Source: Salminus brasiliensis
Taxonomy: Eukaryota; Chordata; Actinopteri; Characiformes; Bryconidae
Assembly (NCBI RefSeq): GCF_030463535.1
Contig: NC_132896.1
Coordinates: forward strand, 22,053,709-22,117,708
Direction: 5' to 3'
Length of the DNA stretch: 64,000 nucleotides
Both the position numbers and the translations under genes were made by a program. Each line of letters starts with the position of its first letter. The stretch's first letter is position 1. The notes below the pieces were generated by a model, which searched no databases, was not told the DNA's origin, and was given only the letters and a program-made list of their open reading frames with translations. Of the stretch, positions 12,657 through 23,734 are shown piece by piece.

Positions 12657-14600
12657 TTATACATGTTTGCTTAGGAAATATACTTTCCAACAACTCCTGT
12701 GAGGCTTTGCACACTGGCTACTCAGCTATGATATCTAGCGGTTCATCATACTTTGTAATCGGCTATTAAAACACAAAGATTTGTGTTGTATTGTTGGGGA
12801 AATTAATATTGATTTTAAAAATCATTATATAATAGAAAACTGTATGTGTAGAAATCCCTAAATAGTGAATAGTGAAAAGTTAGTGGCTAGTGCATCAGTG
12901 GCAGATGCCATTTCCTGGTGCCTGATGCCGATTAGGGACTGAACCCCCTCTCAGGTATAAGGTCACCTCAACTCAAGAATTTGAGTATCAAAATGATCTC
13001 AGAGTTTTACCCTTGAAATTATGACTTGAGGGGTGTTCACATGCAACTACCAAGTCGGGAACTCGCATTTACTATTATCCCGAGCATTTCAATGCAGCAT
13101 TAGCCTGTCAAAGCATTCTACGCAGCACTGAGGCAAATTGGCTCTGTACTTTTGGACTATAAGGAGCTTTTTCAAACATACACAGTATGTTTGGGTCACA
13201 GTATTTTGGGTCACAGTTTTATCTTTTGCATTGTTGTGGAAAAACATATTTTAAGCTATGAAGACATTATTGAACTGGATCAAATCACTTCAGGGAACAG
13301 ACAGACAGAACAGTTTTAAAACCTATGTTGCAACAAATCAGTGGATATCCAGATGGCTGTATTAAACTGTTTGTTACAGGCTAACGTTAAACTGGGATTT
13401 CCTTGGCTTTCTGTGGATGGCCGAAAGCCACAGATCTCTCCTTTTGCCATCCTTCGCTTTTTGGGGAAGTAAAGAAAAATTAGGGTCGAAAAACTAGGGT
13501 CGAGGGAACGAGGGTATATTGCATGATGACATTACTATTTCCATTTTGGAGGCTACAACACTGTGGGGTTTGTTTTCACCCAAAAAGGGGCATGGTCATT
13601 CAAACGACAAGGAAGTGAGGTGTGGTTGCTTTTATCCATGGTTCTCTCATGCCTCACCAGTTAACTTCCAGTGGCACACTTTAAAAGGGAAAAGCTGCAG
13701 GCCTGTTTAGAAGGCATGTCAGAGAAGAAAATGAAAAACATTTTGTCAGACACTTGAAGGCGCTACCGAGTCCCCAGTGAGATCCCAAATAATCCTTTGG
13801 GACAAGTGTTCATTCTCATAATCCTTTGGGACAAGTGATCATTCTCATATTTAAAAAATGCACTCGAAACAGAACAGCATCAAATGTTTCAGCACCACAG
13901 ACATATTTTTTAAGCTTGACAACTCCAGCATCAATTTGACAACCAGACAGCACTGTCTATTGCCCAAAACCCAAAAATGGAAATGTACAGGTATGTGCTC
14001 TTTGCTTTCTACTGAAATAAATAATTCTACTTTCCAAAAATTCTGCACAAACGATTACACACTATTTTAACTGGGTTTTTTTGCTGTTTGGCTAAATTCA
14101 CCCCCATTCATTGAGGATTCGCTCGTGGGTTCCCTCTGGTATTTTTTGATACAACAGGCGAAATAGAAAGTGTCTAGGATCTCAATATACCGGCTCTGGG
14201 AATGTCTCTACCTGTTTTGCGTGACTTGCCCAACTTATACGTCACATGTACAGACCTTCATACATGCATACATGAAAGTACAATGCTATCCAACTGTGCA
14301 TGTTGTGTGAATATTTATTTAATATTTATTTATTTAATTATGTGAATATGTATGTGTTTATAGTTAAAATGCATCCAGGGCAACACGCTGGCATCAGATA
14401 GTTCTGAAACCATTTCTTAGCATTGTGGTCAGAGCCAATGTTGTGTCATATGTTAGTAGTGGATGATCAAAATTTTATTAATTCAATAAAAAGAGCACAT
14501 CTGCTTCTTTCTGTCAAAAGCAAGTAATATAATAATTTAAACCAGACTAGTAGATAATATTTGAGATTGGCCTGTAACTATTTAAATCAGATACATCTGC
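12657..14600. other. Intergenic, no gene seen
   Basis: Intergenic stretch between spdl1 and hnrnpa0. A region near 13030-13090 (AAGTCGGGAACTCGCATTTA) looks like part of a dispersed DNA repeat. I found no supported exon. Confidence 0.5.
13790..13848 (+). repeat. Tandem duplication, about 28-bp unit, two copies
   Basis: AATCCTTTGGGACAAGTG followed by TTCATTCTCAT occurs twice back to back, differing by one base (GTGT versus GTGA). Confidence 0.85.
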
Positions 14601-14639
14601 ATCTTTGTGTAGTGCACAGAGAAGAGGTTCCCATTTTTG

Positions 14640-15560
14640 TGAAAGTCCTTGATCAAAATCTTGATCCTACTGTATTGTCTAGTTACAGACCCATCTAGAA
14701 TTTAACATTTATATCCAAGATATTAGAAAAAGTGACCCAACAACTTTGCTTATACCTGAGTAAAATGAAATGTATGAGAAATTTCAATCTGGAAAATTTC
14801 AACCTTACTAAAACTAGAATATTTGACCATATCAGTCCAGTTCTATCAGCACTGCACTGGCTCCCAGTTAAATTCTGTATTGACTACAAAATTATTCTAT
14901 TAACATACAAAGCACTACATGGTCTTGCTCCTGAGTACCTGCGAGATCTTATTAAATATAATGAACCATCAATAATACTTCAATCTCAGGGTGCTGGCTT
15001 CTTAGTAGTTCCTAAAATTCGGAAAACCTCAGCAAGGGGTAGAGCATTTTCTTATAAAGCCCCCCAATTCTGGAATAACCTTCCAGATAATGTTCGGGAC
15101 TCAAACACAGTCTCAATCTTTAAATCTAGGCTGAAAACTCACCTGTTTAGTTTAGCTTTTGGTAATTAATAAAGGTTGGAAGTCCCCTTAGATAAAAGGT
15201 TGGAAGTCCAGGGATTCACTGACACAGGGAATTGTAATATACTGAGATGCTGGTGCTGTCGTATCACTCAGGTTTGTGGATAGTGGAGCAAATGGACGCT
15301 AGCATTTCAGGGTGCTCCAGTGTCTGTGTTACCTTCTGGCTCTCTCCTTTAAAATAGGCTGTTATAGTCAGACCTGTCGGAGTCGTCAGACAGACTCTGA
15401 TACTACTCAACATTCTCTGCTCTCTATAAATCCATTGAGACCTAACTCTGTCTCTTTACCTTTGCTAGCCTCCATCTGCTCCCGTGTCTGTGTTACCTTC
15501 TGGCTCTCTCCTTTAAATTAGGCTGTGATAGTCAGTTATAGACAGACCTGACTAAGTTCT
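14640..15560 (+). mobile_element. Internally deleted non-LTR retrotransposon (LINE) copy
   Basis: The start encodes an N-terminal reverse-transcriptase segment (LSSYRPI at about 14678, then ISKILEKVTQQL near 14715). Within about 50 codons the frame passes to the C-terminal end of the LINE protein (ISPVLSALHWLPVKF, YKALHGLAPEYLRDL, GRAFSYKAPQFWNNLPD, FKSRLKTHLFSL) and stops at 15167. The catalytic palm region is absent. The downstream part to about 15560 matches in inverse orientation the tails at 51685-52280 and 63760-64000. The clade is not assigned. Confidence 0.8.
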
Positions 15561-15894
15561 CCTATATGATAAGCAGAGCTGATGAAATGGACAAATAGTT
15601 GTATCTAGAGTGTTTTTACAAAAATACTTAACAAAGGGTATATCAGCCATACGATCCACAAAACTGCATTTCTAAAATGAGTTCATAGGTATTTGGCTGA
15701 AATGAATGGCTCGTATCATCTACCTTTGTTGAGCTGAAACAACACTACTAAAAGTTGTATTATTACAAATTCAATTAATTAAATAATTTAGCTATAAGCT
15801 TGAACAACTTTGTTGTTACAGCCAGCTCAATTCAACACGTAAAATATTTTTTTTTTCGAGCCACAGAGCTCCTTGTTTCCGGGAGCGTTCATGT

Positions 15895-16016
15895 GAACGT
15901 CTGGACGTCAGTGACGCCATTACGTCAACAGTTTAAAGGACGCTACCCGCCCCCCCCTCTCTCTGACTTAATAGGCAGACTTCCGAGGAGTTGAAGAAGA
16001 CGTTGTTGGCACAGTT
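15895..16016 (+). promoter_or_regulatory. hnrnpa0: hnrnpa0 promoter and 5' UTR with clustered CRE-like sites
   Basis: Just before the ATG at 16017 lie GGACGTCA (15903-15910), GTGACGCC (15911-15918) and TTACGTCA (15920-15927), three CRE/ATF-like elements in 25 bp. A C-rich tract follows at about 15946-15960 (possible pyrimidine-rich initiator), then a short leader. The transcription start is not seen directly; 15945-15985 is the likely zone. The cluster fits a broadly expressed CREB/ATF-responsive promoter. Confidence 0.6.
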
Positions 16017-16940
16017 ATGGACCAGCTTTGCAAACTGTTTGTGGGTGGACTGAATGTCCAAACCACAAACGAAGGACTTCGTGCTCATTTTGAACAGTAT
16101 GGAAAATTAACTGACTGTGTTGTTGTTCAAAATGACCAACTTCAGCGGTCTCGTTGCTTCGGCTTTGTTACATATTCAAGCGCTGAAGAGGCGGATGCAG
16201 CAATGGCCGCTAGGCCACATGTTGTGGACGGGAAAAACGTGGAGCTGAAAAGAGCAGTGGCTCGTGAAGACGCCGGCAAGCCCGAGGCTCTTGCCAAAGT
16301 AAAGAAAATATTTGTTGGAGGCCTCAAAGAAGACATTGAAGAAAAAGACTTAAATGAGTATTTTGCTCAGTTTGGTGTAATCGAGAAAGCCGAAGTCATT
16401 ACCGATAAAGACACTGGCAAGAAGCGTGGCTTCGGTTTTGTTCACTTTGAGGACAATGACTCTGCAGATAAGGCAGTTGTGCTTAAGTTCCACACGATAA
16501 GAGGACACAAAGTAGAGGTGAAGAAGGCACTTACAAGACAAGAGATACAGGCTGCTGGTGGAACCCGGGGTGGCAGAGGAAGAGGAGGTAGAGGAATGGG
16601 AAGAAATCAAAATGGCTTCGGTGGGGGAAGAGGTGGCTACAACAGCTACGGGGGTGGCTACAGTGGAGGATATGGCGGTAACGAAAGTGGCTATGGCGGC
16701 GGTTATGGAGGTGGCTATGGCGGCGGTTATGGGGGTGGCTACGGAGGAGGCTACAGTGACCAAATGGGGGGCTATGGTGGCGGGAATGGCTACAGTGACT
16801 TTGGCAGTGGGTACGGTCAACAGTCGTCTGGTTACGGGCCGATGAAAGGCGGAAACGCCTACGCTGGTCGGAGCGGTGCCCCTTATCCTCGCGGTGGTTC
16901 AGCTGGCTATGGAAGGGGCGGGTACGGAGGCGCGTATTAA
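16017..16940 (+). CDS. hnrnpa0: Heterogeneous nuclear ribonucleoprotein A0
   Basis: A single uninterrupted frame of 307 residues, matching the intronless structure and about 305-residue length of human HNRNPA0. RRM1 has RNP2 (KLFVGGL, residues 6-12) and RNP1 (RCFGFVTY, 46-53). RRM2 has RNP2 (KIFVGGL, 97-103) and RNP1 (RGFGFVHF, 137-144). Residues about 181-307 are a Gly/Tyr/Arg-rich low-complexity tail with GGYGGGY repeats and RGG-type motifs, of the kind that mediates RNP assembly and phase separation in this family. Known role: binding AU-rich elements in the 3' UTRs of cytokine mRNAs, nuclear and cytoplasmic. The residue aligning with human Ser84 is Ala (KRAVARED). Teleosts usually have two copies, and I cannot tell whether this is the a or b paralogue. 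The ATG is chosen because it fits the family N-terminus. Confidence 0.96.
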   Translation: MDQLCKLFVGGLNVQTTNEGLRAHFEQYGKLTDCVVVQNDQLQRSRCFGFVTYSSAEEADAAMAARPHVVDGKNVELKRAVAREDAGKPEALAKVKKIFVGGLKEDIEEKDLNEYFAQFGVIEKAEVITDKDTGKKRGFGFVHFEDNDSADKAVVLKFHTIRGHKVEVKKALTRQEIQAAGGTRGGRGRGGRGMGRNQNGFGGGRGGYNSYGGGYSGGYGGNESGYGGGYGGGYGGGYGGGYGGGYSDQMGGYGGGNGYSDFGSGYGQQSSGYGPMKGGNAYAGRSGAPYPRGGSAGYGRGGYGGAY

Positions 16941-17520
16941 CCAGTTTTTGAATGAGGCACTCGGCACGCTGTCCGCATATTTTGCTTATGTGTTATTGGA
17001 CAGAATGCGTAATTTTTCCGGTCTCACCGTTAAGAAATGTCAGACACTGTGAAACTTTACCTGAAGGACCTCAATTCTTTACAGGTAGGAATAATGCCTA
17101 CAAGAAACCAAGACTTGTTTGACCAGCTTTTGTTGTTGAACAAGTTCTAGCCTAGGCACGTTTCAAGCTGAAAGGCACAATTCCAGCATAGCCCCCCTTC
17201 CTCTCCACTTTTAAGCTCGGACACTACGTGCTGTTCGTATACCCGCGGTCCATGCTTTGGGTTTTACTTTTCACTGCTTCAACGTTTAGCTACATGGCGT
17301 TTTAGTGCCCCAACCCCCCCCCCCCCCCCCCCCCCCCCCGCGTTTCTGTAAAAGCATTTTCATTTAGATTTTTACATCACTTTAGTTCGTTTACACTTTG
17401 ATGCCATTTCTTGCTTTATTTTAATTGTGTAAATGTTTGCAGAACATGCGTTGTAAAATGCTGATAAATGTGTTTTTGTTTGATTTTTTTTTTTTAAATA
17501 AAACCTTTAACAGCTTATTT
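16941..17520 (+). other. hnrnpa0: hnrnpa0 3' UTR with 26-C run
   Basis: Runs from the TAA to the polyadenylation site. It contains an uninterrupted run of 26 C at 17314-17339, unusual in a transcribed region and likely length-variable. The AT-rich end is typical of a 3' UTR. Confidence 0.7.
17497..17502 (+). terminator. hnrnpa0: Polyadenylation signal AATAAA of hnrnpa0
   Basis: A canonical AATAAA after a T-rich stretch, about 557 bases past the stop codon. Cleavage is expected about 15-25 bases further on. Confidence 0.8.
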
Positions 17521-18980
17521 AGACCACGTTTCTAGATGTGTAGACTTTATTGGCTCACAACAATGTCGTGTACACTTTCCATAATTTGCTCTTAAGTTAG
17601 CAAAATTCTCAACTTTTATACTTTTTATATTTTAACTTGATGCTGATGGACATTAGATAGTAGATAGCATGGTGTTTTGTAACTGAGAGTGCTAAACTGC
17701 TTACAGCAAACTTACAAAAATAAAAGGTTTAATGGGGACATGACTCGTTAAACCTTGAGTAAGTTGCACCTTATACGCTTAATATAAAATGTTTTGCTTT
17801 TTTTGTGAGATGTGCTAAGCAAGTAGTCTTTAAACATCAATATGCAATATTGTTTAGCTTTTCAGTGTTTCATAACACACCCTCTTAAATAAGGTTTTAA
17901 ATACTTTCCCTCCTTTTAAATGGATTCCATTTTTAATAAACTTGTTTAATGGTTTTGGGTAAATGTAAAGTCTGTTGAATTAACTTGGACTGCATGCCTA
18001 AGGTTATGTTTTCAGTGTTGCCTCATTCTCAACGTCTGAGAACTGACTGGGTCACGTGTTCCAGTACAAACTTCAACTGTACAGTCAACTTTGAAAGACT
18101 CCTTAATAGTCTTAATTCTTAACAGTGCTGATGGCTCTGAATGAATTGAGCCACGAATATGATCAATGTCTGTTCAATGGTGTTATTGACATAATTTGCA
18201 GTCTGTAATGGTTATGGATTGAATCTGTTGCTGTAACTGTATTTATACTTCATTTAATTGTATAGCCTCATGTTAATAGTGGTTATTCGCTGGGTCTCTC
18301 GCAGACTTTTACTGACATTCTGAATTTTAATTAAATTGGTCTGCTGTTGTATTTCACCAAGTACATTCTAAATATCACCATGATTACTTCTCCATATTTG
18401 ACAAAGTTTTGGCTTGGCATTGGGGGCCAGTGGTGACATTTGGGAACCTCACCCTAGAAAGTTGAACAAAAAACTATAAAAGTTATCTTTTGGAGAGCAA
18501 GAGTAAAATTCTAATAGGCAAGATTTTCCCCTTTGCATTTTTTTCCCTTTGCAGGCCAGTTGCTGACTTGTTCGTGGATCTCTCCCCCCCCCCGAATTTG
18601 TGTCATTTTTGTCTTTTATCTTCTAAAGCACCAGTTTTCCCATTGCCTCTATTCTCTCACCTGTGTCATAGCCTGACACAAAAGTGATAGATGGTGGTGT
18701 TTTTTTTTTGTTTTTTTTTATTGCCAGGCACTACATTGTCTTCAAGTTGTATATTGTCATTCGTGTATGTCATTACAATGTTTTAAGACGATCAGTTTCC
18801 ACTATTATTCCCAAAGCAGAGAGTATCACATTTTGTTAAAAAATAATTAAAGCTACTGTGCTGCCTTTATAAAATTCATTTCAGTGTGAATTAGGCTAAA
18901 CAAAGAAGTAAGAGAAAACAGCCTGTGCCTGTGTGAGTGTGTATGTTTTAAGAGACCTCATAACCAGGATTTTTAAGAGC
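17521..18980. other. Intergenic, no gene seen
   Basis: Downstream flank of hnrnpa0. AT-rich with short C- and T-runs near 18584 and 18700. No exon or mobile-element end recognised. Confidence 0.55.
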
Positions 18981-18984
18981 AACC

Positions 18985-18997
18985 CCCCCCCCCCCCA
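18985..18997 (+). repeat. Poly(C) run
   Basis: A short C homopolymer of about 13 bases. Confidence 0.85.
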
Positions 18998-19025
18998 AGA
19001 CTCTGAAGAGACATTTATATGCATG

Positions 19026-19026
<1 letters not shown>

Positions 19027-19102
<76 letters not shown>
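19027..19102 (+). repeat. (TA)n microsatellite
   Basis: An almost pure TA run of about 75 bases with one G interruption. Self-complementary and able to extrude a cruciform. Confidence 0.93.
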
Positions 19103-19696
19103 ATCACACACACTCAGAGTAGTGAGTTCATATTAGTTCAGTATTGAAATGTATTTGAGCGACTTCTCCTAAAATTGTAGGATACCTCTAATATCCTAGG
19201 CCCACATTTTACCGTTTCCACACCTATTTTACTGTGCACTAAGGCTGTTGTCACATAGGTTTCCCATAGACCTGTACTGCTTCAGAATTATAATAATAGA
19301 ACATACTGGATGCTCAGCCGCGGACGGATCACTACCTCCCTGACCCATAGTGCACTGCGGTCTATGTTGATCTTAGTTGCACAGTTATTGGTAATAGTTT
19401 ATATTCAATGTAGCTTACTACCTTCTAACTGCAAGGTTCATTGTATCGCCCCCCTGCCCACAAAAAAGTTCATTCATAACCTTACACAATAAGGATGATA
19501 TCAGTTTAGCAGTTAATAATTTTACATCTACACTATGAGGTTGACCAAACAAGTATATACATTTCATTATTTAATAACGACTATACCGCAGAACATTATC
19601 AAATGTCGTGCATATTTTTAAGAGCTCTTTTTGACATAAGATATACATACTTATTTAATTATATGTATGCTTACTCCTCTAGTTTTTCGTAAGAGG

Positions 19697-20325
19697 CGGA
19701 CTGCACAAAGTAGTCCGTCAGCTCATCACCTTGCGACTCAGTTCTTCTCTAATACTATGAGCATCCTTCACCCCTGTGGGTCCCTATGCACATACCTTGT
19801 TGTTGTGTTGCTTGTACAGTGATCTCTCGTGCAGCCCAACACTCAGACCCTATTAATGGGCAGTGTCCTCCCACCTTCCTGGGGCTATACTTGCCCGGGC
19901 TCAGAGGCCTCACTCGTCTGGGATCGTTGCTTGGCCTACAGGTTTTGGGTTCCCCTGGTGAAGGCCAGAGGCTGCAGTGGTCCCTGAGGTCACCAAGCGG
20001 ATTCCTGGTTTCGTTGTGTACAAATCCCCAGACAGTCCAGTCCTAAATCATAAAAAACACAAGCAAGATTGGGCAGAATAACAGGGAATTTGTTTAAGAT
20101 GAATCTGTAGTGGATTCAACATAAGCACATGCGACTATAGTGTGGATCATTCACATGCACATTTTAAAGACTTCTCATCTAATGATATGATGCTTAGTCC
20201 AATATTTTTTCGCAAGGGGCCATTTCATGACAGCACAAAATAGTCGGCTTATCACCTTGCAGCTCAGTTCTTGCCTCACTTCATAACACTATGAGCATCC
20301 TTCGCTCCTATGGGTCCCTATGTTT
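19697..20325 (+). repeat. Diverged direct-repeat pair, about 90-bp units
   Basis: Copy 1 at about 19697-19788 and copy 2 at about 20231-20325 share TCATCACCTTGC/TTATCACCTTGC, CTCAGTTCTT, ACTATGAGCATCCTTC and TATGGGTCCCTATG/TGTGGGTCCCTATG. The copies have small indels and about 440 bp between them. They are not assigned to a known family; they could be two copies of an undescribed short element or a local duplication. Confidence 0.65.
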
Positions 20326-21120
20326 TTTTTTTTATCAGCCCCACATACCATATAGGAGCACTTTTTAGTTCTACAATTACAGACTGTAGTCCATCTTTTT
20401 TTTCTGCATAATTTGTTGTCCTGTATTTTCATGGTCAGGACCACATGACCACCACATCTAATGTTACTTTGAATATTACAGAAATAAAGAGGAAAGTGGC
20501 GGAGTGGGAGGGGGGGAGGGGGGGGCTTATGGGGCTCAAGCCTCGGAGGATTGGCCAAAAGCCCCAAATGTTTTTTCAATTTTTTAAACACTTTTGAAAC
20601 ACTCAAGCAAATGTTAACAGTAAGATCAGATTGTATGAAGCACACGAGAAAAAAATAATTATCATATAAAAACGAATATAAAAACATTAAAATATTTTGC
20701 ATGCGCACAGTCGCGAGGTAGGACAGTTCGATGGGCACAACTCGACAGGAACACCTGTTCAAGTTGGGTAGCTAGCTAAGGTAGCTAACTATGAATATGA
20801 GAACATTTTTAAAAAGAAATCAACCACAGCCTCACCCACAGAAAACGATGTGTCAGGTGGGTCAGCAGTGAGGGAGTGACATGTTTAGCATAATTAAACA
20901 TTAGAGGTTTGCTCACTGGGACACTTTAGCAAACTTAACACATGTAACATGATTATAACATTTGATTAACTTTATGTAATATTAAAACGACAAATCATTG
21001 CCTAAATGTAAATAATAATTATGTTGATAGATTCCTATTAACTTGTACATTCCTACTAAGTGTAGCACCTCTGCAAAACCCTGCTAGTACAGTAAAAATA
21101 TAAAATGTGAATATTTTATT
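20326..21120. other. Intergenic, no supported gene
   Basis: A 157-codon minus-strand frame at 20289-20762 has no recognisable domain. It contains a Pro-rich stretch created by a low-complexity G-rich run at about 20509-20525. The sequence after 20760 (GTAGCTAGCTAAGGTAGCTAAC) looks like the edge of a DNA-transposon relic, which I could not confirm. Confidence 0.4.
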
Positions 21121-21126
21121 ATATAT

Positions 21127-21830
21127 TGTCACGCCTGTCCTAGTTTTGACGTTTTTGTCTCTTATGTTCTGATTTTACCATGCCTGTTTTATTTCTAGTA
21201 GTTTAGTTCTAGTATGCCCTTGTTTGGCCCTGCCATGTGCTTTCTTCACATGGCTTTGTTTTGTATCTCCTCAGTTCTAGTCCCTCCTGTGCTCACACCT
21301 GTACCCCATTCCTTGCTACGCCCTCTCGTTCCCTCCAGGTGTTTCTCGTCCTTTCTTGTGTATATATACCCCTGTGTTTCATGCTTGCCTTTGTTTGTCC
21401 TTGCACATGGTGCATGTGTTTGTTTTCCTTGTTCTTGACGGGTTCTTGTCAGTCAGTGGTTTGTTCATTCATGTTCCTAAGTGTATCTTGTCATTGTCTG
21501 GTTGTTTCAATTGTTACCTCGCTCAGTTTGTCTGTTTATCTAGTCATAATTGCCTCACTGTTACCTCGCTCAGTTTATGTTTGTTTGTCTAGTCAGCATC
21601 TCTGTGTTACCTCACTTGGTTTAGGTCCTTGAGTTCTTCCTAGTTAGTCCAGTTGTCACTTTGTTTGTTTATGTCCTTGGGTTTTTACTAATCTCAGTCT
21701 GGTCCTTGCCTTGTTTGGTTTATGTTCTTGGGTTTGTCTAGTTAGTGTTTTAGAAGTCCCCTTGTTCTTGTTTCTTTGTATCCTGTCTTGCCTTAGTTTC
21801 ACGTATCTGTAAATAAAACTACCTAAAACC
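21127..21830 (+). repeat. Pyrimidine-rich dispersed repeat ending in AATAAA
   Basis: Begins TGTCACGCCTGTCCTAG and is rich in T and C. It carries a diverged internal repeat built on GTTACCTCGCTCAGTTT / GTTTGTCTAGTCAG (21512-21660). It ends near GTAAATAAAACTACC at 21810-21825. The polyA-like end suggests the 3' tail of a retroelement. The frames in it lack protein features. Confidence 0.5.
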
Positions 21831-21959
21831 ATTTCCAAATCTCTCTCAGAATGTATGACCTGTGGTTAATATTCAACACCAATTCAGGCTAATCAATACT
21901 TTATGTTAAAGGTCCCCATATCATACAGTTTTCTTAATTCTTCCCTTGAGGTCCAATTA

Positions 21960-23733
21960 CAGTCATTGCGGAAGGTGTTGCCCCCCTGCAGGATTTCTTA
22001 GTGTACTAGAACAACAAAACAGAGAAAAAAAGCTAAAATTTATATAATTCCATGCAAAATTCAAAAAATGGGCCAGACAAAATTATTAGCACCGTCAGCT
22101 TAATATTTGGTTGCACACCCTTAGGGAAAAAAATGAAATGAATCACTCCCTCTAACCGGCCACTGTTCTTTTGCGAACTGCTCTAGGCCTCTACATAATT
22201 GAAGGGTGCTTTCTCCAAAAAGCAATTTTACGATCTCTCCACAGGTGTTCAATAGAATTTAGATCCAGACTCATTGCTGGCCACTTCAGAATTTTTCAGC
22301 ACTTTCATCCATTTCTGGGTGCTTTTTGAAGTATGTTTAGGGTCATTCCTGCTGGAAGACCCGTGACATAGGACGCAAAGCCAGCTTTCTGACACTGGGC
22401 CCTACATTGCGGCCCAAAATCAGATTTCATGATGCCTTGCACACAGTCAAGGCACCCAGTGCCAGAGGCAACCAAACAACCCCAAAACATCTTTAAACCT
22501 CAACCATATTTGACTGTAAGAACTGTGTTCATTTCTTTGTAGGCCTCATTCCATTTTCGGTAAACAATAGAATGATGTGCTTTACCAGAAATCTCTATCT
22601 TGGTCTCATCTGTCCACAAGACGTTTTCCTAAAAGGATTATGGCTTACTCAAGTAAATGTAGGCAAACTGCAGTCTAGCTTTTTTATATCTCTGTGTCAG
22701 CAGTGGGTTCCTCCTGGGTCTCCTGCCATAGCATTTCATTTCATATAAATGTCCACGGATAGTTTGCACTGACACTGATGCACCCTGAGCCTGCAGGATA
22801 GCTTAAATTTCTTTGGACGCTATTTCCTGGGACGCTACTGATCTCCTACTGTTTGAACTGTGCTGATTTAAACCTACTACTACATGTCAGTTTATTATTA
22901 TCTTTGTTATTATTATTATTATTATTATTATTTCCTAATGCACTCATTGCACTTTGATTTCTACCTGACCTGCTGCTGTTGCTACAGTTTCACTCTTCTG
23001 TCACTGTGGCTCCTGGTAATTACATTTTATCTATAGTCTTCCTACCTCATATCTCTATAGTGCAGTAATACATATGCTTCTCTTGTACATACTTCATGTA
23101 TCCACATCTGCCCTGCTTACTTTTATTTATTGTTTGTTGTTAATAGCTCTTCTGTAACTTTATGTTGTGCTTAATATTTTTATGTATATCTGTTCCTGTG
23201 TGCAATATGTACAGTACTGTGACACTACAATTTCCTTAGAGATTAATAAAGTGCTATCGTATTTCTCTTATCTTTCTTCATCAACAGGAGATTAGCTACA
23301 GTGCCATGGGTTGTAAACTTCTTGATTATGTTGCGTACTTGTAACCTTGAGATTATAAATATTTTTCCACAATTTTGGTTCTCAAGTCCTCAGACAGGTC
23401 TATTCTGTTGTATATGCTTAGTGTGGCACACACAGACATAATGCAAAGAATGAGTCAACTTCTTTCCTTTTTTTCCGGTTTCCAGTGTGATTTTTATATT
23501 GCCCACACCTGTTATTTGCCACTGGTGAGCATTAATGAGCATTACATGCTTTAAAAGTTTTTCACCCACAATTTTAAGAAGGTGCTAATAATTTTGTCCG
23601 GCCATTTTGGAGTTTTGTGGGAAATTATGTAAACATTGCATTTTTTTTTCTGTTTTTTTTTGTGTTGTTCCAATACACACAAAGAAAATAAACATATGTA
23701 TAATGCATGTGTCAACACTTTCGGCCATGACTG
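21960..23733 (-). mobile_element. Tc1-like transposon with both ends, carrying a nested insertion
   Basis: The left end CAGTCATTGCGGAAGGTGTTG and the right end (minus strand) CAGTCATGGCCGAAAGTGTTG are inverted copies, each flanked by the TA expected for Tc1 (21958-21959 and 23734-23735). The minus strand holds transposase pieces, e.g. MFWGCLVASGTGCLDCVQG near 22490. The coding sequence has frame breaks and is split near 22830-23270 by unrelated LINE-tail sequence. Inactive. Confidence 0.8.
22830..23270 (+). mobile_element. LINE 3' tail nested in the Tc1 element
   Basis: This block interrupts the transposase homology and has a LINE-tail character: an ATT-rich run at 22900-22931, TGCACTCATTGCACTTTG, and an end at ACAATTTCCTTAGAGATTAA followed by TAAAGTGCTATCGTATTTCT. 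The Tc1 homology resumes near 23280. The tail is of the same general type as those at 25560-25715 and 62330-62430. Confidence 0.6.
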
Positions 23734-23734
23734 T

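Noticed and set aside
16350..16820. 156-codon minus-strand frame opposite hnrnpa0
   Set aside because: It is the mirror of the Gly-rich repeat coding region (Thr/Ala/Val/Ser repeats) with no domain, an expected shadow of biased codon use. The overlapping plus-strand frame 16558-16845 is the same effect.
18896..19111. Minus-strand frame of 71 codons
   Set aside because: Most of it is a Tyr-Ile repeat translated from the (TA)n microsatellite.
20289..20762. 157-codon minus-strand frame
   Set aside because: No recognisable domain, a low-complexity Pro stretch from a G-rich run, and part of it overlaps the 20.2-kb repeat unit. Length alone is not enough.
21237..21632. 131-codon and overlapping frames in the pyrimidine-rich repeat
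   Set aside because: The Cys/Leu/Ser/Val-rich product follows from T/C-rich repetitive DNA. It looks like a membrane protein only by composition.
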